NCBI GenBank assembly: GCA_024760905.1 | Contig: JALRMN010000027.1 | Coordinates: 488,501 to 552,500, forward strand | From: Plotosus lineatus | Lineage: Eukaryota; Chordata; Actinopteri; Siluriformes; Plotosidae | Length of the DNA stretch: 64,000 nt | Direction of reading: 5' to 3' | Shown: piece by piece, positions 42,583 to 53,263 of the stretch | How positions within the stretch are numbered: the stretch's first letter is position 1 | Layout of the letters: every line of letters begins with the position of its first letter | Notes under the pieces: generated by a model | What the model saw: the letters and a program-made list of their open reading frames with translations, nothing else | Told to the model about the DNA's origin: nothing | The model's database searches: none | Translations under genes and position numbers: made by a program

Positions 42583-43765
42583 TGTCTCCCTATACTCCTG
42601 TTTCTTCTCTTTGGTCCTTTCAATGTGCCACTTCTTCTTAGCTAACCTCTTCTTCTGTACACACTCCTACACTTCCTCATTCCACCACAAAGTCTCCTTA
42701 TATACTTTCCTTCCAGAGGAGACACCAAGTACTCGCTTATCTGTCTCCTTGATCAAATTTGCTGTGGTTGTCCAGTCATCTGGAAGCACTTCCTGACCAC
42801 CCAAAGCCTGTTTCAACTCCTCCTTGAAGACAAAACTACACTCTTCCTTTTTCAGCTTCTACCACTTTGTCTTCTGCTCTGCCTTTGCCTTCTTCACCGT
42901 CCTCAGCATCAGTGTCATCCTGTGAACCATCATCCTATGCTGTTTGGTAACAATCTCACCCACTACTACTTTTCAGTCACTGGCATCCTTCAATTTGCTT
43001 CGTCTACACAAGATGTAGTCTACCTGTGTGCTCCTACCTCCACTTTTACAAGTCACCCTCTGCTCATGTCTCTTCTGGAAGTATTCACCACAGCCATTTC
43101 CACCCTTTTTGCAAAATCGATCAACATCTGTCCTTCTGTGTTCCTGTCCTGGACACCAAATCTGCCCATCACTTCCTCATCCACTCTGTTGCCTCCACCA
43201 ACATGTCCATTGAAGTCTGCACTAATGACCAGCCTTTCACCTCCGGGGGTATTCTGCATCAATTCATCTAACTCACTCCAGAATGTTTCTCTTCTAGCTC
43301 ACATCCTGCCTGTGGGATGACTCTTGCCTGTTGGATGACATTCAAGATGACTATTAGTCCATTTGTCTTCCCATCCACACCATGATAGAACAGCTAAACT
43401 AAGCTTTTCTAAGCTTTTAGTCTTGCTACCGTTCCCTCTGGTCTCCTGAAAACACTATGTCAACCTTCCTCCTCTGCATCATGTCAGCCAGCTCTCTACC
43501 TTTTCCTTTCATAGTTCCAACATTCAACGTCCCTATTCTCAGTCCTGGACTCATGCGTTTCCTCTCTCTGTCCGTCCTACGGACACGCCTCCCGACTCTC
43601 CTTTTTCGATGGCTCTCGTTGTTCACCCTGGCCGATCCGGTATGGAGGTAATATTTGTGACGCATATGAAGTTTGGCAATAGTTTTACGTCGGATGGCCT
43701 TCCTGACACAACCCTCTGCATTTATCCGGGCTTGGGACCGGCGTGAGGAAGAGACACTGCTTTGC

Positions 43766-43806
<41 letters not shown>

Positions 43807-43840
43807 ACACACACACACACAGCTGCATTGATGTGTCACA
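42583..43840 (-). pseudogene. RTE segment I: 5' UTR and endonuclease half
   Basis: Minus strand from a 5' UTR with an expanded (GT)n (43768-43821) through MSPGLRIGTLNVGTMKGKG near 43550 and IGADFNGHVGGGNR (catalytic Asp/Asn near 43220). A deletion near 43320-43330 removes part of the endonuclease, and several frameshifts follow. Confidence 0.8.
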
Positions 43841-43845
43841 AAGTC

Positions 43846-44156
43846 TCTGGATGGATATTTACTTTCTGAACTCGCGCTGCATATATTTTTGAGGAAAACA
43901 AATTCAAATGATTTTATCAGTTAACGTTTTTCTTTGAGTGTACAACTGTTCTGTGATCACATTCAGTCATCTCTTAAGCCACAAGTCTGGGTTCAGACTT
44001 ACACAGCAACTGCCCATTTTTATGGTTAGAACATTTTCCAACCACAGAACTGACATACAGTACATTTACAAACATTATATACACTTGCATCGGAACAGTG
44101 AAACCTCACGTCCTCATGTCTCATCTGTGGTTTATCTGCTTCTGACTACCTGCACC

Positions 44157-44202
<46 letters not shown>

Positions 44203-44534
44203 CTTCAATTTGCACGAGACAAGTTTGTAATACTTTGTTAAAGATTTAGTTGTGAAAATAAATCTGAATGTTGATTGCTGAGTATTTTATAGAGCAACTC
44301 ATACTACTGAGGAACATAAACAAATCGGTAAAAAAAAAAAAAAAAAAAAAGTTTTGATATCATGTAGAAATTTCGACTGAGACTTCAACTGAGAAAACTT
44401 TATTGTCATTCTGTATTCAGCGAGTGGACAAAGAAAGACATTTAGGTGCAGTTGACCCAGCACAGGATTGAAATATAGAAAATAAAAATATAGACAGCAG
44501 CAATGATACTGTAAAGTGAGGTCTAAATTCAGCA
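43846..44534. other. Non-coding stretch with (CT)n(CA)n
   Basis: Microsatellite at 44155-44202 and an A-run at 44331-44350. No gene or known transposon seen. Confidence 0.5.
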
Positions 44535-44712
44535 GAATTAGATAAACATTGCTGACTTTCGTAATGAGGAGCTGCAAAGCCGTCTGTGTGTTTCTGTCCC
44601 CTGCTAAAGGGTTGTGTCAGGAAGGGCATCGACGTAAAAACCTGAACCAAATCAAACACACTCGCTGTGGCGACCCCTGAGAGAAAGAAAAGCCGAAGGA
44701 AAAGAAGTAGAA
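44535..44712 (+). mobile_element. SINE family S fragment with RTE-type tail
   Basis: CATTGCTGACTTTCGTAATG, GTTTCTGTCCCCTGCTAAAG, then GCTGTGGCGACCCCTGAGAG...AAAAGCCGAAGG and AGAAG tail. Head missing. In this copy the tail is nearly identical to the LINE tail. Confidence 0.75.
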
Positions 44713-44819
44713 GGAGAAGATAAACTATGTTGTTTCTTTTATTTAATAAATGTACAATTAATAAATTATTAATGATAATAATAAATAATTAAATCATACA
44801 ATTATTAAAGGATGACTCG

Positions 44820-45055
44820 GTGTGGGCGTTTCCATGCGGGGTTGGAAAGCATAATTTTCATGGGTTTGCGTGGGTTTGCTTTGGGTTTCTTCCCAAAGTT
44901 TCAAAACATGCAGCTCAGGATATTTAGCTGTTCTAAATTTCTCCTATGTGTGAATGTGAGCGTGTGAATGGTTGCATTGTCCCTGTGATGGTCCGGCAGG
45001 TTGGTACCTTGAACTGTGCTCATTGTCAGTTGAGATAGACAGTCTTCCCACAACC
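44820..45055 (+). mobile_element. Degenerate SINE family Y copy
   Basis: GGCGTTTCCATGCGGGGTT..., GGGTTTGCTTTGGGTTTC, TGTGAATGTGAGCGTGTGAATGG and CCCTGTGATGGTCCGGCAGG follow the order of the family, heavily diverged. Confidence 0.5.
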
Positions 45056-45229
45056 TTAATAATGCATGTACTCTGTTTCAGTGATAAATAATTGCTATTA
45101 ATACAAATAAAATCATACTGAAACATTTTTCTGAAAACGGAGCAAAATCAATTATAAACTACACATCACTTCATTCTAAATTGTTTTATTTTTCGTAAAC
45201 TTTGTATTTAAATGAATGTCAAGTAAATC

Positions 45230-45230
<1 letters not shown>

Positions 45231-45280
<50 letters not shown>

Positions 45281-45457
45281 TTGTGTGTGTGTGGTGGGGG
45301 TGTGTGTGTGTGTGTGTGCGTGTATGTGTGTGCGTGCGTGTGTATATGTTTGTGTGTGTGAGTGGGTATGTGTGTGTGTGTGTGTGCGCGTGCGTGTGTA
45401 TATGTTTGTGTGTGTGTGCGTGCGCGTGCGTATGTGTATATGTTTGTGTGTGTGTGG

Positions 45458-45502
<45 letters not shown>

Positions 45503-45539
45503 TGCGTGCGTGTGTGTGCGTGCGCGCGCGTGTGTGCGC

Positions 45540-45584
<45 letters not shown>

Positions 45585-45645
45585 CGCGTGCGTGCGTGCG
45601 TGCGTGTGTGTGTGTATGTGTGTGTGTGTGTCTGTGTGTGTTTGC
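45231..45645. repeat. Long (GT)n-rich tract with GCGC and TGCG variants
   Basis: About 415 bp of nearly strict alternating purine-pyrimidine sequence, immediately upstream of the Ig gene promoter region. The paralogous position in copy 1 has only about 20 bp of GT (18377-18395). Confidence 0.95.
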
Positions 45646-45834
45646 AGTCAGATAAAGCTGAGAAGTGGGAGTGACTGTGAGAAACTCAAATGAGATCTGA
45701 GTTCTAACATCTTTTTTTCTGTGAGCTTTTTTTAAATGACGTAGTCTGCAGTAATAGCCACGCCCTCTACATACAGATAACGCAGTGTTACGTTTACAAG
45801 AGGTATTGGCGCTTTGTTTCTCAGCTGATAAAAA

Positions 45835-46708
45835 ATGAATCACTTTAAAATTTTAATGGTGTTTCTCTGCGTCATGGGTAAGTGATAACAATCTTAAATA
45901 TTGACATTGTGATCTGTAGTGAGAGCAGAGAACAAGTGCAGGAAAATCTAGAGAGGTGGAGGTATGCCCTGGAAAGGAGGGGAATGAAGGTTAGTCTCAG
46001 TAAGACGGAATACATGTGTGTGAACGACAAGGACCCAAGAGGAACGGTGAGGTTACAGGGAGCAGAGAGAAAGAAGGTGGAGGATTTTAAGTACTTAGTG
46101 CTCAACAATCCAGAGCAATGGAGAGTGTGGAAAAGAGGTGAAGAAGCGTGTGCAGGCAGGTTGGAATGGTTGGAGAAAAGTGTCCGGTGTGATGTGCGAT
46201 AGGAAGGTATCGGCAAAAATGAAAGGAAAAGTGTACAAGACGGTGTTCAGGCCAGCGATGTTGTATGGTTTAGAAACAGTGGCCCTGGGGAAAAGACAGG
46301 AGGCAGAGCTGGAGGTAGCAGAGATGAAAATGTTGAGGTTCTCTTTGGGAGTAACGAGGATGGATAGGATCAGAAACGAGTACATCAGAGGGACAGCACA
46401 TGTTATATGTTTTGGAGACAAAGTCATAGAGACGATATTGAGATGGTTTGGACATGTACAGAGGAGGGATAGTGAGCATATTGGTAGTAGGATGCTGAGG
46501 TTGGAACTACCAGGCAGAAGGTTCAGAGGAAGACCAAAGAGAAGATTTATGGATGTGGTGAAGGAGGACATGAAGGTAGTTGGAGTAAGAGTAGAAGATG
46601 CAGAGGATAGGGAGAGATGGAGGCAGATAATTTGCTGTGGCGACCCCTGAAGGGAAAAGCCGAAAAGAAAAGATAAATAAATTATTTTCCATTGTAATTT
46701 TTCTGTGT

Positions 46709-46793
<85 letters not shown>

Positions 46794-47793
46794 CCTTCCG
46801 TAGGAGAGTGCTCAATACTTTTTGGTAGAGCAAATAAACAAAAATAAAAGGACAGGACAAAGACTTTCTATTGAAACTCCATTTATCACTACAGATCTGT
46901 TTCGAGGGGTGGTGAAACCATCCTCTCTCTTCAGGTGATTATAAAAGAATATTCTCTCTCTTCAGGTGATTATAGAAGAAATCTATAATCTATAATCTAT
47001 AGTCCTTTTATATATATATATATATAGACAATGTAAAGATAGAAGCGATGGGATCGCAACTCCACACATCGCCATCAGAAGCACGCTGACGGCGATATAT
47101 GTGTGTGTGTGTATGTTGCAGGTTTCCTCTCAGAGACTCTGAGTACTTTAATGTTGGAAGCAGAAGTTGGAGATGAAGTCAGTATTTGGTGTGAAAATGT
47201 TCTGGCTGCTACAGGTTACATCTTCTGGTATAAACACACATGTGATTCAGTTCCACTTCTTGTTGGGTGTACAAAGTTTCGGACATCAGCTCCATCAGAA
47301 CCCTGTTTGTTCTTTAATGAGACTGAGAGAATAGTGATGTCTGTTCAGGACAAGAACTGGACTCTCACCATCACTGCAGTAAACATCTCTGATACTGGAC
47401 TCTATTACTGCGGCGACAGAAACCGAATAGACTTCAGTAACTCGACCTTTATACAAGTCAAAGGTACATTCATATCAAATAGTTTCAGATCAACTCGACT
47501 GAGACGACAGGTTGTAAAATCATGTTTATTTTCAGGGGAAAATAAAGCACCTTCTGATGAAAAAGCTACAGGTTTGTTGATCACAGTCTCACAAACACTT
47601 CTGCAAATTTTTGAATGAAGATACGACAGCGGAGAGGTTCAACTATCAACATATTTTTCTCCAAGGTTGTACCTCGTCCAGGGTTTTCATTGTGTTAAGT
47701 GTGATGTTCGGTACCATGAATGTGCTCCTTCTCTGCATCATGATCTTCATCACACTGAATCACAGAAAAAGTACAGGTAAAGTAAGACTCATA

Positions 47794-47853
<60 letters not shown>

Positions 47854-47933
47854 TGTCCTCATGATCAGGTTTGTTTTGTATCCCTGTAGGAACTAAAGCA
47901 GAAAATAATGAGGTAAATTTTAGATTAATATAA
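45835..47933 (+). CDS. Ig-V-domain type I membrane protein, five exons
   Basis: Proposed exons: 45835-45877 (signal peptide MNHFKILMVFLCVM), 47122-47463 (V domain), 47536-47571 (stalk), 47666-47776 (transmembrane), 47890-47933 (tail and TAA). All junctions have AG/GT and are phase 1, giving 191 residues. The V domain has Cys38 (SIWCEN), Trp50 (FWYKH) and Cys111 (DTGLYYCG), plus extra cysteines at 55, 64 and 76. Possible N-glycosylation at NET80, NWT93, NIS102. The membrane helix is about 147-171 with one Asn inside; the tail is short and has no ITIM. It looks like a fish immune-type receptor (NITR- or CD300-like), but I cannot assign the family. Exon 5 could instead splice on at GTAAAT (47914), and exon 1 is separated by a LINE insertion. 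Confidence 0.7.
45903..46672 (+). mobile_element. RTE LINE copy J, 5'-truncated, in intron 1 of the Ig gene
   Basis: Starts at the catalytic region (ADDIVICSESREQ, partly) and ends at AAAAGCCGAAAAGAAAAGA. In copy 1 the matching intron site (18661-18700) lacks it. The frame 46138-46650 is nearly clean (RVQAGWNGWRKVSGVMCDRK ... ICCGDP), so this is a young insertion. No clear target duplication. Confidence 0.9.
46710..46791. repeat. (TA)n microsatellite
   Basis: Pure TA repeat directly before the hammerhead repeat copy at 46792. Confidence 0.95.
46792..46980 (-). mobile_element. Hammerhead-containing repeat, copy 2
   Basis: Paralogue of 19229-19410. A short partial duplication of the inner end (CTCTCTTCAGGTGATTATA) occurs at 46921-46943 and again at 46952-46973. 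Confidence 0.8.
46885..46939 (-). ncRNA. Hammerhead ribozyme motif (type I), intact core
   Basis: Minus strand: ATCAC/GTGAT stem I, CTGAAGA, stem II with a GG-TTTCA-CC cap and one bulged A, GAAA, ACA-GATC-TGT, then A and GTGAT. Same 55-nt length as the copies at 19342 and 31365. Confidence 0.8.
47791..47853. repeat. (AAT)n microsatellite in intron 4
   Basis: About 20 AAT units lie between exons 4 and 5 of the Ig gene; the copy 1 tract is shorter (20602-20645) and has AAG units. Confidence 0.9.

Positions 47934-47937
<4 letters not shown>

Positions 47938-47986
<49 letters not shown>
47938..47986. repeat. (CA)n microsatellite
   Basis: Directly after the proposed stop codon of the Ig gene. 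Confidence 0.9.
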
Positions 47987-47987
<1 letters not shown>

Positions 47988-48189
47988 TGTTAGAGATTAA
48001 AATTGCAACAAAAAAAGGTATGTTGATGATTTTATGAACTTCTTATCCTCTCAATAAAAATATTTGAAAAAAAAAAAAATTACAGCAATTTAAGATGTTG
48101 CATTCTGGGTAAACGGTAAAAGATATACATTTCAAAATAGATCTTTTTCAATCATGTCATGTGTGTTGCTGATCTGAGTGCATAAAAAA

Positions 48190-48540
48190 GTTTTTCATTT
48201 ATTCATTCATTTTCTGAACCACTTAATCCTAATTAAGGCTGTGGGGAGGCTTTTGCCCATCTCAACTGGCTCTGAGCGAGGGTAGAGTACACCCTGGATG
48301 GCTCGCCAGGCCATCGCAGGGCAGAAACACACTGATGGCTATGCAGCTACTCTTTACGAAAGTCAGCAATGTTTCTTTTACATGAACCTCTCACCACAGA
48401 CAGTGAGAGACATGGCGGGCTTTGATAACCCAGCTGGCTGCACTGGGGGGGCGGCAGTGACTACTGTTGACAGTGGGGCTTGAACCCCCAACGTCGGGGT
48501 CATGAATTCAGCACCTTATCAACACTGCCCCAGTTTCATT
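48190..48540 (-). mobile_element. SINE family S, type B tail (duplicated copy)
   Basis: Orthologous within the duplication to 20960-21297, with the same head, body, tail and position. Confidence 0.8.
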
Positions 48541-48647
48541 TTTCCCCTTTTTAAAAATATATATTAAATTTGCATATAAAATAATAGTATATATAATAAT
48601 AATAATATATATATATATAGAGAGAGAGGGGGGGGGGACGTGAGAGA

Positions 48648-48838
48648 GAGAATTTTCTGAGTAGATCCTTCCGTAAGAGAGTGCTCAATACTTTTTCGTA
48701 GAGCAAATAAAAATAAAAGAACAGGATAAAGACTTTCTATTCAAACTTCATTGATCCAGGGTGTTCCCCACCCCTCGAAACAGATCTGTAGTGAGAAATG
48801 AAGTTACCATAGAAAGTCTTTGTTCTGTACTTTTATTA

Positions 48839-48840
<2 letters not shown>
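48648..48840. mobile_element. Collapsed palindrome of the hammerhead repeat family
   Basis: Outer block TTTTCTGAGTAGATCCTTCC...GCTCAATAC, then a left arm (48711-48752) and a right arm (48798-48838) in opposite orientation, with the centre deleted. The surviving 3' half of a hammerhead (CCCCTC, GAAA, ACA-GATC-TGT, A, GTGAG) is at 48771-48795; the CTGANGA half is gone. Confidence 0.75.

Positions 48841-48842
<2 letters not shown>

Positions 48843-48910
<68 letters not shown>
48843..48910. repeat. (TA)n microsatellite
   Basis: Joins the hammerhead repeat fragment to the 3' tail of RTE copy K. Confidence 0.95.
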
Positions 48911-48912
<2 letters not shown>

Positions 48913-49137
48913 TTTTGCTTCCGGCTGTTCCCTTCAGGGGTCGCCACAGCAAATGATCTGCCTCCATCTCTCCCGATCCTCTGCATCTTCTACTCTTACT
49001 CCAACGACCTTCATGTCCGCCTTCACCACATCCATAAATCTTCTCTTTGGTCTTCCTCTGGGTCTTTTGCCTGGTAGTTCCAACCTCAGCATCCTACTAC
49101 CAATATACTCACTATCCCTCCTCTGTACATGTCCAAA

Positions 49138-49836
49138 CTATCTTAATCTAGCCTCTCTGACTTTGTCTCCAAAACATCTAACATGTGCTGTCCCTCTGAT
49201 GTTCTCGTTTCGGATCCTATCCATCCTCGTTACTCCCAAAGAGAACCTCAACATTTTCATCTCTGCTACCTCCAACTCTGACTCCTGTCTTTTCCCCAGG
49301 GCCACTGTCTCTAAACCATACAACATCGCTGGCCTCATCACCGTCTTGTACACTTTTCCTTTCATTCTTGCCGATACTCTCCTATCACACATCACACCAG
49401 ACACTTTTCTCCATCCATTCCAACCTGCCTGCACGCGCTTCTTCACCTCTTTTCCACACTCTCCATTGCTCTGGATTGTTGAGCCTAAGTACTTAAAATC
49501 CTCCACCTTCTTTATCTCTGCTCCCTGTAACCTCACCGTTCCTCTTGGGTCCTTGTCGTTCACACACATGTATTCCGTCTTACTGAGACTAACCTTCAAT
49601 CCCCTCCTTTCCAGGGCATACCTCCACCTCTCTAGATTTTCCTCCACTTGTTCTCTGCTCTCACTACAGATCACAATGTCATCTGCAAACATCATAGTCC
49701 ATGGAGATTCTTGTCTAACCTTGTCTGTCAGCCTGTCCATCACCATAGCAAACAAGAAGGGGCTGAGAGCTGACCCTTGATGCAGTCCCACCTCCACCTT
49801 GAACTCTTCTGTCACACCGACAGCACACCTCACCAC
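49138..49836 (-). pseudogene. RTE copy K RT palm and C-terminal region
   Basis: A continuous 232-codon frame: [35 protein letters not shown] (catalytic Asp pair), KTEYMCVNDKDPRG, DFKYLGSTIQSNGE, GYETVALGKRQ-like, RMDRIRNENIRGTAHVRCFG. The start is not a real initiator; it lies just after the TAG at 49840. Confidence 0.85.
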
Positions 49837-50747
49837 TGTCTAACATCTCTCATACATGTCCTGCACCACTCTAACATACTTCTCTGTCACTCCAGACTTC
49901 CTCATACAATACCACAGTTCTTCTCTCGACACCCTGTCATATGCTTTCTCCAGATCCACAAAGGCACAATGCAGCTCCTTCTGACTTTCTGTGTACTTCT
50001 CTATTAACACCCTCAAAGCAAACACTGCATCTGTGGTGCTCTTTCTTGGCATGAAATCAAACTGTTGTTCACAAATACTGACCTTTGCCCTTAGTCTTGC
50101 TTCCACTATTCTTTCCCATAGCTTCATTGTATGGCTCATCAACTTTATCCCTCTGTAGTTGCCACAACTCTGTACATCTCCCTTGTTCTTAAAAATGGGC
50201 ACAAGCACACTTCTCCTCCATTCCTCTGGCTCACTTTCACATTCATCTGCTCACTTTCTAAGACCTGGTTGAATATTCTTGTCAGAAAATCTACTGCTAC
50301 CTCCCCTAGACACTTCCATACCTCAACTGGTATGTCATCAGGGCCATCTGCCTTTCCACTCTTCATCCTCTTCAATGCCCTCCTCACTTCTCCTTTACTA
50401 ATCTTTGCTACTTCCTGCTCCTCAATGGTCACCCCTTCTACTCTTTTTTCTCTCTCATTTTCCTCATTCATCAGCTCTTCAAAGTACTCTTTCCATCGTC
50501 CCAGCACACTTCTGTCATCAGTCAATTCCTTTCCCTCTCTGTCCTTTATCACTCTAACTTGCTGCACTTCTTTCCCATCTCTATTTCTCTGCTGTGCAAA
50601 CCTGTATAAATCATTTTCTCCCTATTTACTTTCCAACCGAGCATACAAGTCATCATATACGCTCTGTTTGGCCTTTGACACTGCTACCTTTGCCTTATGC
50701 TGTGTCTCCCTGTACTCCTGTTTACTCGCTTCAGTTTTCTCAATGTC

Positions 50748-51590
50748 TCACTTCTTCTTCGCTAACCTTTTCCTTTGTACATACTCCTGCACGTCCTTAT
50801 TCCACCACCAAGTCTCCTTATCTACTTTTCTTCCAGATGACACACCAAGTATTCTCATACTTGTTTCCCTGATCACATTAGCTGTAGTTGTCCAGTCATC
50901 AAGAAGCACTTCCTGACCACCCAAAGCCCGTTTCAACTCCTCCTTGAAGACAACCCAACACTCTTCCTTTTTCAGCTTCCACCACTTTGTCTTCTGCTCT
51001 GCCTTTGCCTTCTTCAACTTCCTCACCATCAGCATCATCCTGCACACCACCATCCTATGCTGTTTGGCAACACTCTCACCCGCTACTACTTTGCAGTCAT
51101 TGACTTCCTTTAAATTACATTGCCTGCACAAGATGTAGTCTACCTGTGTGCTCCTACCTCCACTTTTAAAAGTCACCCTATGCTCCTCTCTCTTCTGGAA
51201 GAAAGTATTTACCACAGCCATTTCCATCCTTTTTGCAAAATCTACCAACATCTGTCCTTCTGCGTTCCTGTCCTGGATACCAAACCTACCCATCACTTCC
51301 TCATCCTCCCTGTTTCCTGCATCAACATGTCCACTGAAGTCTGCCCCAATGACCACTTTTTCACCTCTGGGGGTACTCTGCATCACTTCATCTAACTCAC
51401 TCCAGAATCTCTCCTTCTCTTCTCTCTCACATCCTGCCTGTGGGGCATAAGCACTAACAATATTGAACATCACACCTTCAATTTCTAACTTGAGACTCAT
51501 CACTCTGTCTGACACTCTTTTCACTTCTAGAACATTCCTGACAAACCCCTCCTTCAAGATGACTCCTACTCCATTTCTCTTCCCATCCAC
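50748..51590 (-). pseudogene. RTE copy K endonuclease and linker
   Basis: VGVILKEGFVRN, SAYAPQAGCEREEK, VIGADFSGHVDAGN (the conserved Asn is Ser here), FKSGGRSTQVDYIL, then the basic linker. The true N-terminus (MSLGLRVGTLNVGT, DILCVQETRWKG) lies in another frame at 51766-51566. Confidence 0.85.
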
Positions 51591-52016
51591 ACCATTATAA
51601 ACAGCTTAAACCCTGCTCCGAAGCTTCTAGCCTTGCTACCTTTCCACCTGGTCTCCTGAACACACAGTATGTCCACCTTCCTCCTCTGCATCATGTCAGC
51701 CAGCTCCCTATCTTTTCCTTGCATAGTTCCAACATTCAAAGTCCCTACTCTCAGTCCTAGGCTCACGCATTTCCTCTTCTCTCTCTGCCTACGGACACGC
51801 CTCTCGCCTCTCCTTCTTCGACGTATTCAACCAAAAGTAGTCCAATCTCCATCATCACCCTGTTGGTTGACAGCACTGATGGCGGTCGTTGTTAACCCGG
51901 GCATCGACCGATCCGGTATGAAATTTCTTTTGATCATTTGCATTTTTTTAAGTGGCAGAAGTTTTACGCCGGATGCCCTTCCTGTCGCAACCCTCTGCAT
52001 TTATCCGGGCTTGGGA

Positions 52017-52018
<2 letters not shown>

Positions 52019-52105
<87 letters not shown>

Positions 52106-52251
52106 TATTATGATAATATATTTGTTCTTATAAACATATAAATATATATATATATATATATATAATAGATAAATGAAGTTTCCAGAGAAAGTCTTTGTCC
52201 TGTAGTTATATATATATATATATATATATATAATTATTATTTTGCACATGG
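52019..52251. repeat. Compound (TA)n with hammerhead-repeat scraps
   Basis: (TA)n at 52019-52100, 52143-52164 and 52207-52232. Between them, 52168-52206 (AATGAAGTTTCCAGAGAAAGTC) is a fragment of the palindrome family arm. Confidence 0.75.
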
Positions 52252-52768
52252 TTTGAATCACTAATAAAAAATGGGGTTTTAAAATATTTCTCAAATTCAG
52301 ATCTCAAATTGTAAAAGAAAATTCCAGGGCCACCTTTGTACATGTTTAAATAAATAAACTACGACTATGTGCAAGTTCTCAGCAGATGTAAAGGAGTGCT
52401 GTACAACAAAGGTGCCTATATTTACATATAAATAATGGCATGATATTAAAGATATCTTCATAAAAATTCTATAAATCACAGTAAACAGCAATACATTAAA
52501 AAATTAAATATTAGATGTGATAATGACTTTTTGTTTACAAATAGAAGAGCATCAGATTCAGTTTATATACTTTAAAAGATAATCATAAATATTACAGCAA
52601 ATTACTGCCAACTCCCGCTGCCAGTAATTCATCATAAGATAAACCGTAGTACTGTATATATCTTTGTACAGTAGTTTACAGTAAATTCAACAGACATCAG
52701 TAGTTACTGTCACTGAAATGGGTGAATTTATTAGAATTTTATATAATAAAATACTGTAAATGTTGTAG

Positions 52769-53033
52769 TAATTCTGGGAGCTACTGAAAATTGTGCAGTA
52801 AAATATTTAGGAGTTAATGTAAATTATGCAGTTCTTTCTAGGGAATTGCTGTCAATCATCTGATTCTGGAACAGTCATGTAGAAATAATATTTTCATTAT
52901 GGCAACAAGTGAAGTGCTCAGCTTCTGTGCTGTTGGAATTCTTGAGACTCAAACATAAGAGTATGTGAAGGGACGCGACTAAACCACAAAATTACATTTT
53001 AATTTATTTTATTTTATTTACTTATTTAATGAC

Positions 53034-53092
<59 letters not shown>

Positions 53093-53263
53093 CAAAGAGA
53101 AGATTTATGGATGTGGTGAACCAAAGAGAAGATTTATGGATGTGGTGAAGGCGGACATGAAGGTCGTTGGAGTAAGAGTAGAAGCTGCAGAGGATAAGGG
53201 AGAAATGGAGGCAGATCATTTGCTGTGGCGACCCCTGAAGGAACAGCCGAAAGGAAAAGAAGA

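Larger units (their letters stand above)
40761..43840 (-). mobile_element. Rearranged RTE LINE copy (segments H and I)
   Basis: Three parts: a minus-strand tail piece (40761-40853), a plus-strand 3' half (40854-42581; linker, RT, tail) and a minus-strand 5' half (42583-43840; 5' UTR, endonuclease, linker). The 5' half ends and the 3' half begins within about 40 bp of the same point in the family sequence (near the AYDDLY linker), so the two halves are complementary. This suggests one minus-strand element whose 3' half was inverted, although two insertions remain possible. Confidence 0.75.
48911..52018 (-). mobile_element. RTE LINE copy K, near full length
   Basis: Minus strand, from the 5' UTR (GGTCCCAAGCCCGGATAAATG, broken at 52018 by (TA)n) to the tail near 48911. 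It has the longest RT frames here. Defects: a 1-bp deletion near 51590 in the endonuclease, TGG to TGA near 50748, GAG to TAG near 50624, an insertion/rearrangement near 50220-50260, and AAG to TAG near 49842. Lies between (TA)n tracts on both sides, at the place where copy 1 of the duplication has only (TA)n. Confidence 0.95.
45635..52768 (+). repeat. Segmental duplication, copy 2
   Basis: Counterpart of 18360-23948. Contains the intact-looking receptor gene and lacks RTE copies C and D, but has gained RTE copies J (45903-46672) and K (48911-52018). Confidence 0.9.

Noticed and set aside
45208..45843. Long Cys-Val and His-Thr rich frames on both strands
   Set aside because: Pure product of the (GT)n tract; no start context, domain or conservation expected.
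49138..49780. Long frame on the plus strand over 48761-49780 with repeated Pro/Ser/Leu
   Set aside because: It is the antisense shadow of the RTE reverse transcriptase on the minus strand. The same shadow recurs over every RTE copy.
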